A stretch of 64,000 nucleotides of DNA, from contig JABBOT010000003.1 in NCBI GenBank assembly GCA_016165875.1, forward strand, positions 31,725,663 through 31,789,662. The letters are read 5' to 3'. Source of the DNA: Acanthopleura granulata. Its lineage: Eukaryota > Mollusca > Polyplacophora > Chitonida > Chitonidae. Below, piece after piece: positions 1 through 13,809 of the stretch; positions within the stretch are counted from its first letter, which is position 1; every line of letters begins with the position of its first letter. The position numbers were made by a program, and so were the translations under genes. The notes under the pieces were generated by a model that had not been told where the DNA came from, did no database searches, and saw only the letters and a list, made by a program, of their open reading frames with translations.

Positions 1-1937
1 CAAGAAGACACGGCATATTTCATGAGAACCTCTCAGATTACAAGTAAACAATGGCCACCGTTGTTAAACAGCGAAGAACCGTTGCAATTAACATTTTTTT
101 CTTTTCTCACCGATGGAACATCTTTATTAGGCTTCTTAATGTAATGTGGCGTTTATCGCCACCCAGACGGTTTTGGGGTGTCATCAACTGTAGCAGAGAG
201 ACACAAGAGTACGGCTCGTTATTCATATGGTCTGTCATGTAAACCTGACGGTAAGATCCCTGCTCCAGGGTGACACGGCCGTCAGACGTCCTCCCAACCC
301 CAGCGTGGGTACTAAAACAAGTTTAGTGACACCTAGGCCTCGTAAACTGACGAAGATCGTGTGAAATCAACCTGTGTCTTCTCCCAGACTGATACTTGTT
401 TACTTCAACTTTTTTCTGTCTTCCTTTATTTCGGCAGCTTTTTATAAATCTCTTGTTCTTCGTTGTTTCTAAGTTGATATCATTATTAAGCTAAGGTGTA
501 CGCTACGCTTCGTAAACTTTCCTGACCCTAAATGTCATACTGACGATTCCCACGCTTGCGCGCCACCCTCGGGACCAGATGCTTTGAGGCTTTCCTCTTC
601 CCGTCATCCATTTTCTCAACTCCTAATAAAATCCTCGATTACAATCCCTCCCCCTTCCCCTCTCCCAATCACACTGAATCTAAAAGAAATATACTCCTTT
701 TTTTTCATTGCGAAATTCAGAAACTGTTACGTTTTCTTATAAAAAAGAGAATTTAAGTAAATTGCGTGGGGTAAATGTCAGACGTTTTTTTTTTTTGGTA
801 TAATTGGTTATAGTCATCTCACTGACTTGTCAAACTAACAATTATGGTGCAAAATTAGTGCGAAAAGGTTAGGTGCATGGTTGACGTAAACTTACTTACA
901 AAGCATGCTTCACTACGTGGAGAGCAAGGAAACAAAATTCACCCATTTGAGCAAAAAATGAACATTTCGTCCAGTCATTGTTAAAATTATACACGAGACA
1001 GGATTAGTCATATATATGTATGGCAGAAATGTGTGGTAAAGACTGGAATGAGAGAGTTCCTGGAGTTACAATGCATGCAAGACCGACAGAGAACAAAAGA
1101 AACAAAACGCACCAAAACTGAATGTAGATTTCAGTCAGCCGTTGTCAAAACCAAAGACATGATTAGAAATTAGCTTGATCTTCAGAATTCACTGTGTAAT
1201 TGGAGAGTCTGGTAGGTTACACAAAAGGGTCCAAATCGGACAGAAACACATCGTTTTCCGCCGTGACGCTGCAGTGTTTGTGAACTACCTAAGTTTTTTC
1301 TGAGCACGCATGTACCTAGTTGCTTGACGTAATCCAAGAAAGAACAAAGACGCACACAGCTTTGGGTCCCTTTGTTAAAGGCGGGAAGGGGTTTTACGAG
1401 TTACCGATTGACATAAAAGAATATGCAACTGAATGATGTGTTGTGGCCAGTTATTGCCCTGTAAAAATTTATCGCATGGTTGCTAAACTTTTTTCTCTGA
1501 TATAAGACTCTGATTTTCATATGTATGAAATGCTGCATGGACTATGAGAAAGTATTAATCGTTACTTGTAAGCTTGTGAGTCAACGGTATAGGTTTGTAG
1601 AGGCTTTCACAGGCATATCTGATTTACTTCATTGTTGTTTACAGCCATGGTGCATACTTTGTCACTTAAGCGAAGGTACATGTATTCAGTTAAACAGGGA
1701 AATGAAACAGGAATACTCTGAGTAAAACACACACATTTGGCAAGTTACTGGCGAAATTTTCTATCTGTGAGGTACGGATTGGCAAAGCATATTGGTGGAA
1801 GACGTTTGGTCTTCAACGACCGATAGACGGGGCTAGTGACCACGAGAGGAGGCGGGAGGGGTCGTTAATCGCTTACTGTCAGCAAAACTTAACATAAAAT
1901 GAACCATATGTTGCAAATATATGATGGGTATGCATAT
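1..1937. other. Intergenic, no supported gene
   Basis: AT-rich unique-looking sequence. Open frames are at most 66-76 codons and show no recognisable domain, splice context or codon bias. A slightly GC-richer patch lies at about 245-365. I see no RNA gene and no clear repeat here. Confidence 0.6.
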
Positions 1938-2146
1938 ATACGTCACTTGTACAACAGTAGTCAGCATTCTGCTGGGAGGAAATCACGCAGTGCTTCTGGG
2001 GAACCCACTACCATCCGCAGGTTACAGGGGGACCTTGTCACATACGGTTAGAGAGGAAGCTAGCAAGTCGCGGCGATTGCATTGGCGAAACGCTCCTATG
2101 TCCTTGTGCTGCGCTAGCGCGCTAACCACATTGGTCAATGAGGCTA
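1938..2146 (-). repeat. tRNA-derived SINE copy, internally deleted
   Basis: The segment carries the family core (an imperfect gctgggagga block near 1971) followed by accatccgca and, at the far end, gcgctagcgc and gctaacc. On the minus strand that end reads as the tRNA-like head with an A-box region. The B-box segment (gttcaa type) is missing and the tail end at the low-coordinate side is badly decayed. Family recognition rests on comparison with the other copies in this window (best one 39348-39568) and on memory of a widespread mollusc SINE. The open frame running through it (1921-2151) is not a gene. Confidence 0.75.
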
Positions 2147-2301
2147 AATGATGCAAGGAAGACAATATATACAAACACATGTGTATTAGTCACACACTAT
2201 TACGACTGTTTTTAAAAGCATCGTTTGGATGAATGCTTATCTATGGAACAGCCATCAGCTTAAAACAGGTAGTTCATAGGATTATACGCCAATAAAGGTC
2301 C
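2147..2301 (+). repeat. 155-bp direct repeat, copy 1
   Basis: This block starts at aatgatgcaa and ends at aataaaggtcc. By my base-by-base reading it is identical to 2436-2590. It starts exactly where the preceding SINE ends. A 134-bp spacer (2302-2435) separates the copies, giving a period of 289 bp. No TG...CA ends, terminal inverted repeats or open frame are visible. Perfect identity in a region of decayed repeats implies a recent duplication or an assembly artefact. Confidence 0.9.
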
Positions 2302-2435
2302 TTTATGAATATATGATTTATTCTCTATATCTTTTTCAACCACTTCGGACAACAGTTATCTTACCATGTATTTATTGTCTCACAATGCAAGTTCACCACA
2401 CTATACAGACCTTTGGTAATTCCTAACTGACCATC

Positions 2436-2590
2436 AATGATGCAAGGAAGACAATATATACAAACACATGTGTATTAGTCACACACTATTACGACTGTTT
2501 TTAAAAGCATCGTTTGGATGAATGCTTATCTATGGAACAGCCATCAGCTTAAAACAGGTAGTTCATAGGATTATACGCCAATAAAGGTCC
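2436..2590 (+). repeat. 155-bp direct repeat, copy 2
   Basis: Same sequence and orientation as 2147-2301. The flanks differ on both sides (ccatc before, atcatcacg after), so the duplicated unit is sharply bounded at 155 bp. Confidence 0.9.
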
Positions 2591-2988
2591 ATCATCACGT
2601 CTGCCTTCTAGTAAATTCTCCATTGGTTAAAACTAACACAGAACAACGAACAATGTCTTCTGACAAAACTGACGCAAATTAAATACCAGGCAAAGGGAAA
2701 ACATAAAGGCTTTATAGACCTGTCGCAAACGTAGCCTGTGAGAAAATCTGTGCTCAGTTAAATGTAATTAATTTGTTAGGCAAAAGTGTGAAATTGCCCT
2801 CCTCATTATGTATTCCGACTATGCATGTACGAAGTGTGTATTAAAGGCACCACGCAGGTTAATGTATTAAATATAAGAATTGTCTAATGAGTTAAGATGG
2901 CCTGAAGATGACTAGGTCATAGAAGTATATCTTTCCCGTTCGAGTGACATGTAATGAACATCTATCAGTTTGTTTACTCTACATTACC

Positions 2989-3086
2989 GGTTCTGCCCGG
3001 ACTCCACTGCTTATAATCCCGGTCGCTGTTGTCTACATGAAATATTCTTAAGTACTGTGTAAAATACCAGAAAATAAATAAATAAA
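2989..3086 (+). repeat. SINE 3' fragment with (AAAT)n tail
   Basis: The block runs through ttctgcccgg, then gaaatattct, then taaaatacca and ends in three aaat units (aataaataaa). This matches the 3' half of the copy at 39348-39568, with the tRNA head absent. It is a 5'-truncated relic in the + orientation. Confidence 0.75.
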
Positions 3087-3437
3087 CGTATTGTGCACAA
3101 AACGTAATCGTTTATTTGTAGACGTATTCATATTCATGTGCTATATTTGTGTAAGCAGGTGAATAGTGCATATCTGGATTCCCGGAAAACAACTGTCTGA
3201 TACAGTAACTTTGGCCTAATAATAAATAGGCAAATGCATGAAGAGAAACACATTTGGCTATTACGTTTATTTTTATCCTTCGCTTTATTGCCTTACCTTT
3301 AGTTTTGGATATTGTGTTGTAAATATTTTTCTGTTATGTAACAGACTACAGCATGGGGAGCAAACCTAGAGCAGCGACAATAGTGTGACAGTTGGAAAAT
3401 TACCCGTGAAATCCGTCCTCGTGTAGACCTTGTTGGG

Positions 3438-3498
3438 TTTTATTCTAACTGCTCATGTAAGTGTTTAAGACGCAGTAACCTACACCCCTCACCCCACA
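3438..3498 (+). repeat. Dispersed repeat, copy 1
   Basis: The words ctaactg, tcatgta, gtttaag, taac and tacaccc occur here in the same order and spacing as at 40876-40935. The two stretches therefore descend from one dispersed element of unknown type. The full length of the element is not clear. Similarity fades upstream near 3395 and downstream near 3500. Confidence 0.55.
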
Positions 3499-4516
3499 AC
3501 CATTGCTTAAGCAGAATTAGGTAAAAAAGACAGTGATGTTCAAGGCAATTTATTAAATGTCAGTGATCAAGAATTGCTGAAAATATATATCTTGGTTCTG
3601 CTCTAGTACCATATACCCGAAAAAGGTATCAGCCTATAGCGGTCCCCAATGATGTGAACAACCTATAGCTTTGGTCAAGGGGTATAATGGTCTGAGTCTA
3701 TACATGTTGACTTCCATCTCCATCCCACACGTAATGAAAAAGACGATGGCAAATAATACCACATCTGCATGTATGGGTTAAATCTTTCTACGAGTGGACA
3801 TTTCTCAAGAAGTTTTCCTCAAGTACTTTTTTATTACAGCATATATGCAGCAACATGTACATGGCACAATTAGAATTCTTCGCAGATCTGAAAAGCTCAT
3901 TAGCAATACGTTTGATGAAATATTATGTACTTTTCAGGTACATTTAGAGATGTTTATTCTAATATGCCCATCTCCGGTATGGTCATTAATATGATTAGCT
4001 CAACTCATCACCTGTCCAAAAAGATGCTTTATATCAGTTAATCAATCACTTAAGGTACATTACATGAAAACGACATTGCTAAATTGAAGATTTGTGTTGC
4101 GTGTACGCACTTTAAATGCACGTCACATCAAAATTAGACCTCACGTGGCTACAGACGTTAAATTTACGGATTCTATGCTCTATATCCACTTAACGAGTGA
4201 AGAAAGCTGCTGTCTGGTTTCACAAGGTGTATATAAGCCAGGTTATAGCTGTCGGTTACATCAAATACACTCGATCGAGCCTTCGTATATAGCAGGCATT
4301 TCATTAACATCACCCATATAAGGGAGAAAATCAAAACTTTTTAAAAGAAAGTAAAAGCATTTGAGATATTGTATATATAGTCTTCCAGTGCATTGAAAGT
4401 GCAGTATGTAGACATACTGATTGAATAGAGGAAATTCAGTATAACAGACTTTCTCTGGCTCTCTACCGTGCAAAGTTATCCTATTTTGTGCCGCTATTTC
4501 TCGCAACTGTCATAGT
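3499..4516. other. Intergenic, no supported gene
   Basis: AT-rich sequence with only short open frames (66-81 codons) that lack domain signatures. Nothing else recognised. Confidence 0.6.
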
Positions 4517-4835
4517 GCTGTGACTATTGTATGTCTCCCAATATTCCAGTGCTGTGCCTATTGTATATCTCTCTCTATCACAATGCTGTGACCATTGTAT
4601 TTCTTCCACTATCACAACGCTGTGACTATTGTATTTCTCCCACTATCACAACGCTGTGACTATTGTATTTCTCCCACTATTACAATGTCGTCACTATTGT
4701 ATTTCTCCCACTATTACAATGTCGTCACTATTGTATTTCTCCCACCACTACAATGCTGTGACTGTTGTAAATCTCCCAGTATTACAATACTGTGATTATT
4801 GTAGTTCTCCCACTATCTCAAGGCTGTTCCACTTT
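4517..4835 (+). repeat. 34-bp minisatellite, about 9.4 units
   Basis: Units begin with gctgtgac-type words at 4517, 4551, 4585, 4619, 4653, 4687, 4721, 4755, 4789 and 4823, always exactly 34 bp apart with no indel. Each unit contains a form of actattgtat, ttctccc and tattacaa. Outer units are more diverged than the central ones at 4619-4754. Two overlapping open frames through the array are by-products of the repeat. Confidence 0.95.
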
Positions 4836-7800
4836 CACAATATACTATAACATTTCTCTCAGTTTCTCTCTCCTGCTTTTATACACCTAGCAAAAGTACA
4901 CTATATTCTGTATAAGATATCTGCATCATTTTTAGCAAGACAGTTGGCCCACAACTGGCTTGACTAACCCCTTGATAGATCAGATATACCCTGGCATATT
5001 GTTTTAACTTGCCTAGGTGTATCTTAAAAAAAGCATAATATTCTGTATAGCTTCTGGATGTTCTTCCCCTGCGCACAGTCTCTTATTATAGGCTGCCGTC
5101 TAGTCGTGTTAGCTTCAGCTAGACTGTGGTTTAAGAATACTGCTACAGGTGTTCATGGTTACACACAGGCCAGTTGTTAAGTTTTGACTTTGATCTGTGT
5201 CCTGTTAAGAGGAGTTTTAAACTTTTAACCTTGAACGTAAACCGCCACCGGACATAAGGAGGGTCAGATAGTTAAATCTGGCGGAAACTTACATTGTTAC
5301 GTCTGTGTTTATATCGCATAACTGGTATATAGAGTTGACACATCGTTCAAGATATAAGTCTCGTTCACCACAGCTGTGGCTGATATGTTGACAGTTATAT
5401 CAATGCAGTGACAGACTACATCAGCAAAACACCTCGGGACAAGTCAGGAGGGCTGCAAAAATATGCCATTCTTAAAAATGACCCGGGCTGAATTCTAAAA
5501 GTCTTCAAGAGCGTCCATATTTCCATATTGATGGGGTGGGTTGAAATTACACGCGTCAAGCTACACAGACGCCGAAAAAATATATGCATGATGTATAGGC
5601 TGCATACTTAATATAAAACATATATGGAGAACATTCGCAAGCCCGCCTTCGATAGTTGAGAAGTTTTAACTGTCACTTCATGGGATAAGCCCTCTGCCCA
5701 CTCCTCCCCTCATCTAGATCCTCCTTCGCTCAGCTGTTGATATGTGTATAAGCCAGGAAGGCTCCGCCACGCTACGTTTGCTGCACCCCCTATTATATGC
5801 ACGTGTGATGGACTCGTTATGATGACCCGCTTGAATAAATGAGTGTGTCTAACTCATATATATAAAACAAACAACGCGCCCCTTATTATAGCGATATGAT
5901 AGAGATAATAAGTTCACCGATTACTTGTCAAATTAGTATCTGTGAAGAAATGTTAATTTCGTTCTGATTTTCCTCCATGGGAAAAACGAAATATGGAAGT
6001 TTTCACCGTAAGCGCATAAATTAGGGAAGCATATTGCCAATAGGCTATCCTCTACCTGTTAATTGCATATTAAATCGCAAACCACAATATACCGGTCTCA
6101 CCCACGCTGTCAATCCAACTCGTATATGTTATATAGCGTATGGCCAAATACAACTGATTACAGTATATAATGTATACAAGCTTTGTTTTAATTTACAAAC
6201 GTTCTTTATGAATGTTTATCAAAAACACACTGACGCCAATGCTATTTTCGCAAGGCAGGAAGCGAGAAATACAAGTAGCGTTGATGTTTTCGTGATTAAT
6301 TTGTGAAACGTCGAAATCAATAAAATTAAATTAATATCGTAATCCTTCCGGTGTCCGATGTCTGGAAGCCACATTTGTTCTCTTCGGGCACGTAATAAAA
6401 ATATTTTTCAAACATTTAACTAGTATTTAGCTAAATATTTCCGAATCAAATATTTTAACGATATGATGAAATTCTTAAAGAGAGAGCAGAGTTTTCGGAT
6501 AACATTGTGTGGACATAAAGTTGTTTTAAGCAAGGCATTTATTTGGTTACTTGATTGTAATTTAACGCCATACTCAAACCTGCGTTGTATGATTGAAATA
6601 ATCTTGAATCTGATGCTATATTAGGTCTTATCCAATAAATAAATAAATTATATTAACCATATTTCCTATATATCTATTAAATAAGTCAGTGAGAACAAAT
6701 TGTTTAAGGTCTCTTATTTATATGGTGACAGTTTTATTATTACATGTACTTACAATTTACTTTATACAGATTTCCTGCATAAAAAAGTGTAACCACTGAC
6801 ACAGATTGGCAGGTATAGATTTATGGGGAGTGCATATTGATGGATTTCCTTGTGATATGCTAAAGGATCTACTCACATTTACTACCCATGAGAAGTATTT
6901 TTATTTGACAGGCTATTGATTTACATATGTGCAGGGGGCTATAATTTCTTTTTCTTTTATATCAGTAGCTTCATGTTCATACTAGTTTGTATCAGCATTA
7001 ACTCACACATCTAAGTAAAAACAGATTTTAAATTACTGCCAAACTTTGATAGACACATGTCGGCTGTACTATGAAGGTATCTTTCATTATTGTGCTAAAT
7101 GATCAATTTGAATATTTCTCATGTGACAGTGTTTTGTTATGTTAAAGATATTTGTAATATCTGGAGGAGTATATGATGCTTGAGTTCGAAGTGTTAGCTT
7201 GTGTTTAAAAATTGTCTATATAAATAGTCAAACAAAATTAGCAAGGATTGTGATGCTGACATCAACTACGTTATTTAAAAACAATGCATCGCAATGCTGC
7301 ATGCTTATATACAAAACGAGACGTGTCAACGCCATTTCAGCGGTTGTTCATTAGATTTTGGTGTCGGTTTCTGCCAAACTCAACTTGTCAGATAATGAGA
7401 TTCTTTTCATGGTCAGGTGTGCCAACCAGCGTACACATTACCTGCCTGCCGTATCAGACCTGTTGCATCGCCATTGTGAACTTCACACCTGCGCGAGTTG
7501 ACTTTATCACCCTTGCCTTTGACCTCAGGCCGAAAGCAGCAACTAAAAAATATGAATAAATTATCCCTTGTACTAATGATTTTGATCGTAATTCTGCAAA
7601 CCATATCCTTTGTAAATTTTTCTAACAATTTCTTGTGAAACAGAGAGAGATAAACATTTAATCAAATATCCCTACTTTATGGACGTGTTTCAAGGATACT
7701 CGATACGCTTTTATGGACATTAAGTAATTTCTTACTATTTAATAGTTGTCTTCACCTTTTTTTGTGTAATTATCTGGTGCATATTATATATATTCGTTGT

Positions 7801-8559
7801 CTCCTGGTGCATCCGAACGCAAAACCATATTTAATGTTGAATAAAATAGCTTCGTATAGCCTGCTTATTATCCATGAATTATATAGTAATAGAATTAGAC
7901 ATATAAATGTTAACTAGATACACTGATTACACAGGCGAACTTGTATTGCTTGCATTTTTTCAGTAGGAAGCTTTCTGTGTGCATGGGTTTTGGGGTTTAT
8001 TGGCTAAAAAGTAAAATGTTCTGTCACTTGTTGAATATGTCAGTAATTACCCAGTAATTATTTTCGAGAACGACAGAAATCTGATCCTTAATATTAAAAA
8101 TGAGAATACAGTTTTAACTTTGTTGCTGGTGTTTTAAACGATTTTACCAATATTAAAAGATTTAATAACCATAACTCAATTCACCAAATTTATCTCAGAT
8201 TTAGAACTTTTATGAGAAGATTATATTAAAATCTAACAACAAATGTCCGCCGTTAAAGGTAGCACAAAATTTGCATAATTTAAAACTTTATCGAACGTAG
8301 TGTTCTGTGTGTGTTTCCATGATCGAGGGCGAGAGGTTAAAACTCGCACCGGGCTGGCAGAAATTTGGTTAAAGCTGGCACGCGCCGAAGCAGATGCTAA
8401 CAGATTTAAGCTTGACTGGACTTAATTTGGAAACGGTGATAATCCCCTTGACACTACCATCTGCCCTCAAAGTGACCATCCAAGCAAGCAACGCCCCAAA
8501 CACCACCAATAAACCTCTCCTGCATGGCCCTATCTACCTATACCTACAAGCTATACGCA
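4836..8559. other. AT-rich intergenic DNA
   Basis: About 3.7 kb of AT-rich sequence with no frame above 91 codons and no recognisable domain. The tract aataaataaataaa near 6636 may be a solitary SINE-tail relic, but the sequence before it does not match the family. No RNA gene seen. Confidence 0.6.
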
Positions 8560-8730
8560 CAGAGGTGCTTAAGGATAGTGGGCGGCATCGCAGATGTTTC
8601 TGTTAACAAAGACAGATAAAGTCATGGCATGCGCCATTTGTCCAATTAAAAGCGCCATCTGCTTGGGGTACTGTAGGTAACTGGAGCAATCCCCTGGTCC
8701 GTATATCGGAACGTCGCTCCCTTATTTTCC
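8560..8730. promoter_or_regulatory. Candidate conserved regulatory patch
   Basis: This patch is less AT-rich than its neighbours. It contains E-box words (gcagatg near 8588, gccatctgc near 8650), a homeodomain-type ccaattaa near 8642 and gtcaatcgat near 8732. No repeat or coding frame explains it. Calling it regulatory is inference from composition and motif density only. Confidence 0.2.
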
Positions 8731-11330
8731 GTCAATCGATATTGCTCCTAGCCATATAGGAGTTTGTTTATTGTTCGAGGTTTAGCTATACGTCTCAATC
8801 CAGTGGAGTTGCTCTCGCCTCGGGCCGAGACTGGGGCAAATACTCAGACGCACTTCTGGAGTTTTTGTCTCTGTTCGATAGGACAAAGCGTCGTTTGGTT
8901 TTCCGAGAGTAAAAGTTTTTTCTTTATGTCTTTTTTCACGACTCACAGGCACGGCTGCCCAGTGCAATTACTGATAAAATACCAGCAACATATCTAAACA
9001 AAAATACTTACTTCTTCGTAGTTTCTCATATATATCTTTCGCATTCTGACACATGTTCGAGGTGATTGATCTTAAGACTGAATGAAAACGCCCGATATGT
9101 TCGGAATTTTAAAAAAAATGTCGCTGCTCTTTATTTGTCAATCGAAGGCATTGAAAATAAACACGAAAATATAACACCACATGCCCATGACAGTCTTTCT
9201 AATATGTACCCCAGTTGCAATATCATGCACAAACTTTAAAAATCTGTGTTTATAACCCTATGAGTATATCATCATATTACTAGAATTTTGGACGAAAATG
9301 CATATCTACATGTTACTGCTAGAGATGTTATACTTATTCAGTCAATGCTCTCAGTGCTTAGGTTATAGAATTCTCCGGGGAAAGTCAACATCTGTGGAGT
9401 TTGGATGGTTAAAAGCTATAAGCAACATTTTCACTCACCTTCAGTCATGATGCCAGGCTTCCGCAGATCTTGCACGTGATCCACTTAAGTTATAAATTAA
9501 CTATTCTGGAAAGACGTAATTACTCACATGATCATGCTGAATTCAACATATTGTGTGTAATGCGCAAAAACATAAATTTAACAAAAAGCATCTACAGGTG
9601 TATAGAGGATTTAATTGCTAACACCATAAAGGTAACTTGTCAAGACAAAATTCGTTAATAGTCTAATAAAGTAAAATAACAATGCAGTTTGTTTGTGGCT
9701 CGGTGGTTATAAACAATCCGACATAAAACCAAAAAAAACAAAAAACGAAAAAAAAAAAACCTTCTCGTGAATAAAAGCTCCTTCGCCGTGGAATATTGGA
9801 AAGGGCAGATCATTACATCCAGTGACAGGTTTTGTACGGCGGTCACAAAACAGAACTTACATAATGACGCATTACAGAGAATTAGGTGTGCTTAGGTGCA
9901 CGATAACCCGTAATTAGCCATTAGAGCATTAATTGGAATCACGTCAGATATGTACCCGCTAAGCCAATGACAACTCTCGTGGAATGTCTAACACGTCACG
10001 TGGGTTTACTTTGTGCATTTGTGTCTCCATGCATGAAGGTGACTTCACATACATGACTTGTAAAGGTGAACTAAAATCTTTTAAAGATCCCCAAATTCAG
10101 GTGTTTTGTAGATGTGATACACTTGACGTGAGATGCATGAAACAAAGTGTCATTATCGGTTTTATTACCCAAGAGCAGCGTGTAATGCATTTTTCTTTTT
10201 AAAACTGATAACGCTGAAAATTCATTACATATCCTCATGCATGTGCGGTGTATAGCATGTAAGCTGGTGCTTGCATGTGAGCATGTACGGAATAACAGAG
10301 GACAACATATGAAACGGACTTTATCTTTCTGCTGGTGAAACTATAAATAAAAGGCAGAGAGATAAAATTAGCGGTTACGGGCAACGACGTAGAATGCGCT
10401 TGCATTTACAAAAGCTGTGATGCACAAGCTTGCAAACAGACCTACAAACCATTGATTAACAGCGTCGCATGCGGATAAAACGCTTCTCCTTCATAAAGGA
10501 TAGAGAGAGTTGATTATCCGATATGTCTTGCTTTAAAATACACTATATTTCTCTTGACGCAAGACTTTTTCTTCAGTATTTGTCTTGTTATTTATAAATT
10601 TATGTTCGTTCTTAGTTTATAAATTGAGGACAACATTCTCTGTCTATGCCGATATACGTAACAGTTCCAATGAATATAGCACCCGGCTAAGTATATCACT
10701 TTCTTAATCAGAGGATATAAATACTCAGCATTTCCTGCCTCGTAATTTTCATCAAGATTATGTTTATATCTTCATCAGCCATCGCTCAATGGTTCTGAAA
10801 TTTGATTCAGCAGTTTTCCTGAGCTTAAATGCTCTAAACGGGTTTCACAGTAACACAGCGCTAAATAATTAGGGATAATTTCAAATTTTGTTTCATTTTT
10901 CCCATCAATCATTGTACCATGTCTTAACATGGGTAGTGTTAAGTATTTTGTTTTCTTGGAAAAAGCATTCATATTATAGCACCAAGGCCTACCGTAAATA
11001 ATATAAATATCAGATTATGAAATGTCAGTTCAGTCGATGTGTCTGAATTCGGCTGAAGGTAGAAGTCTTTAACGAAATGGATGTATTAGTATCATGATAT
11101 ACAGGTAAAAGATTTGGACATAAACATTTTTAAGCACTCATCTAATGATACATTTTATGCAGATAAATATATATTCGAATAATAATTTCATGATAACGTA
11201 CCTAAAACGCATATTGGGTATAACAATCTCTATATATATTGAAAGATTCTGTTCGTTGTTGATCTGACGAAAATAAGGCATTGCACCTCATCCCATACCA
11301 CTGAATATAAAAGTTATGCTGCAAATATTT
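8731..11330. other. Intergenic, no supported gene
   Basis: AT-rich DNA with adenine-rich runs at 9728-9760. The patch at 9900-10010 holds cattaattgg and an acgtcacgtg E-box word. Open frames are 60-72 codons with no family signature. Confidence 0.55.
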
Positions 11331-11965
11331 TTATTTATTTATCTATTGATTTATTTATTGATTGATTTATTTATTTATGTGATTGGCGTTTTGGGCCGTA
11401 TAAGCTAGAATATTTCACCGAAACCACGGCGGCCAGCATTGCGATGGGAGGAAACCAGGCAGGCTCCGTGCAAATTTTTTTTATCACTTAAGGACAAAAA
11501 TGTCGCGCTGCATCATGTGACCTGTCGAAAATGTTAGACAATAATTTCTGACTGCATTTGCTACAACACGGGCGTCTGAGAAAAGTGTCACAAAAAGTTG
11601 TTTAGACTAGACGAACGATGGACAAAATTGGGGGACCTTGAATTTTTTTTAATTTAAAAAGCCCCCGAATGTCTCCTTAAAAATATGAGCAAATGATCCG
11701 TAAATGAAAAGCAACAAAACTGCCTGACATTTTCGACAAGTCACATAATACAATTGGACTCTTTTTACCTTTTGTGACAAAAGAGTTCGAACTCGAAACT
11801 CCTTTATTCGCAGTTTGCTGGAGGACCTTATCATTCCCACGTAAGACCAGGGGAGGTCAGCGTGAGCGTGGCTTGAACTCACACCGATCGCATCGGTGAG
11901 AAAGGCACCTGCGTCATTACACTGCACCGTGGCTATCTAACGCCCTCGGCCAAGTAGGCCCCTGA
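11331..11965 (-). repeat. SINE copy split by a MITE insertion
   Basis: The left part (11331-11474) has the inverted tail (ttatttattt), gattggcgtt, gcggccagca and gggaggaaac. The right part (11809-11965) resumes with the rest of the core and the tRNA-like head: gcttgaactc at 11871 is the inverted B box, followed by gcatcggtgag and gtcattacac. Between them lies 11475-11808, which is foreign to the family. A short stretch of core appears lost at the junction. This is the most complete minus-orientation copy in the window. Confidence 0.85.
11475..11808. mobile_element. Palindromic MITE-like element, copy 1
   Basis: Imperfect inverted arms occupy 11511-11540 (catgtgacct, then gaaaatgtta) and 11723-11750 (acattttcga, then gtcacata). 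The interior contains gggcgtctga near 11570 and tagactagac near 11605. Arms and interior recur in opposite orientation at 26290-26670. No transposase frame is present, so this is a non-autonomous foldback or MITE. The exact ends and the target-site duplication cannot be fixed by eye. A 92-codon open frame across it (11649-11927) is spurious. Confidence 0.75.
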
Positions 11966-13680
11966 AGCAAAGTGGTGAAGGACATCATACTTGAGAGGAT
12001 AATGCATACAGTAAAATGTAGCATCTTAAGGCATTTTCATATCTGGTTAGCTCGACATTGCAAAAAGTGAAAAAAATACTTTTAAAACGCCGTTATCTGC
12101 ATGTGTAAGGTCCCGCCATTTCTGTCACCATCCGGTCTGCAGGAGTTGAGATGTGGCGATACGAGAGGACGTTGGATTTGAAAGCTCAAACTATGAAAAA
12201 AAAGCAAGAGAAAAAATGAGAGAGCAGTTTTAGCTTGAGGATCACAATTTGTCAATCTTATTCACACGGCTTTCTCATGTGTGACAGGTTTCGCCAGTAG
12301 TGTCAACTGTATGCTTCCTGAGTGACGTGCAATTAATCAACCTCGGCTTGGGCTCACAGATGTTGTAATAAACAGAAAAGAAAAATGAAGTACAGTAATT
12401 TGTAGCTGTTGCCATAAGCAAGATCTTCCGGCAAGGGATAAAAATGGGCAAAAGGAAGCGAACCCAAGATGGCAGATGGAGATATATGTATATAACATCA
12501 TAATTAAGAGGTTTAGAGAAACGCACGATTCTACAGGAACTAATGCTATGTTACCGAGGAGAAACAAGACGCGAATATTGTGTAATAAACGGATTCGAAG
12601 GCGGTTTGGCCTCGTCGTGGAACAATAACACAAGAAATCATCAGTCACAAATAAGTTGCGCTTGGTCATGAATTATAATTACATAATCTTTCCACTTTGC
12701 ATATACTGATATAACCGCCGTGAAACTATCCGAAACCTGTTAATTAAACAGATAAATAACGATATCGGCAATTATCACATGGACATCTCCAAGCTAATTC
12801 TTAGATAATCTATAATTAATATACTCATAACTTTATACAAGAATTTTAACTTTTTAAAGTTCGGCTGATAACTGAGTCCACTTTAATATGCATAAATCTA
12901 CAACTTGATAATGTTACCTGGTTGAACAGTATGCCTGAAAAACAATATTACGATCGTAAAAAATGTGAATACATGGGTTACTTAGAAGGTGAGCTAAAGA
13001 TAAATGACAAACGAACACTGTTGTGAAGGTATATTAGTCTAGTTCATATATACATGTACAATACTACATAAAACATATTGTACACTTAAATGTACGGCCT
13101 TATATCATGTGGGTCTCTAAAAGCAAGCCACTAATTAGGGCAAACATGTAGACATGTGCATAACCCAAAGTATAGAAAACTTCTCAAGACACCCATACAG
13201 CAGGATGTCGGTGGAAATGTGAGACCGTTGTGTAAAATGTTGCAACTGTAATTTATACTTGGAACGTTTCATTTTTATTCCATTTAAATTTGGTCGTCAT
13301 GTCATAGGCTTTTACATAACCGCGGAAGGCAGGATATATACACTTCTAAGTCTATTATTACGTTTCTGACACACGCATTTATTTAATTTAACTGTGAATT
13401 ATAATTATGTCCTTGTTAAAAATAATATGGCATGTATTTACACACACAACCAAGATTATTGACAATTTTGTTGTACTTAAAGTGCAATTCAACCAAGATT
13501 AACTTCAATTGCACAAAAATATAACAGCTTATCGAGTGAAATACATAATAACTGATACATTTTGGCTCTTAAATGATTTTGGAAAGAAGAAATAGAAATA
13601 ATTATTTAATATTTATTGGATTGGTGCTATGCAATTGGGTATGCAATTTGCTTTATCTTTGGTTTTCTGTCCATGTAGTT
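11966..13680. other. Intergenic, no supported gene
   Basis: AT-rich sequence. The longest frame, 110 codons at 12337-12669 on the minus strand, shows no family signature and overlaps another open frame. No RNA gene or clear repeat was seen. Confidence 0.55.
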
Positions 13681-13709
13681 TGACACTGCTTGACACTGCT
13701 TGACACTGA
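13681..13709 (+). repeat. Short 10-bp tandem repeat
   Basis: The decamer tgacactgct is repeated 2.9 times in perfect register. Confidence 0.85.
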
Positions 13710-13740
13710 CAAGACTTTACTCTGTCATGTATATGTGAAA

Positions 13741-13809
13741 CATCATTGAGTGTGGCGTTCTAACACTATCAGGTAAATAAATAAATAAAAACTAAATAAA
13801 TAAATAAAT
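13741..13809 (+). repeat. Probable SINE tail relic
   Basis: The words gtggcgttct, then aacactatca, precede two (aaat)n tracts at about 13774-13789 and 13795-13808. The layout matches the end of the SINE (ggcgt, aaacac, atcaaat, (aaat)n), but the match before the tail is short and decayed. Confidence 0.4.
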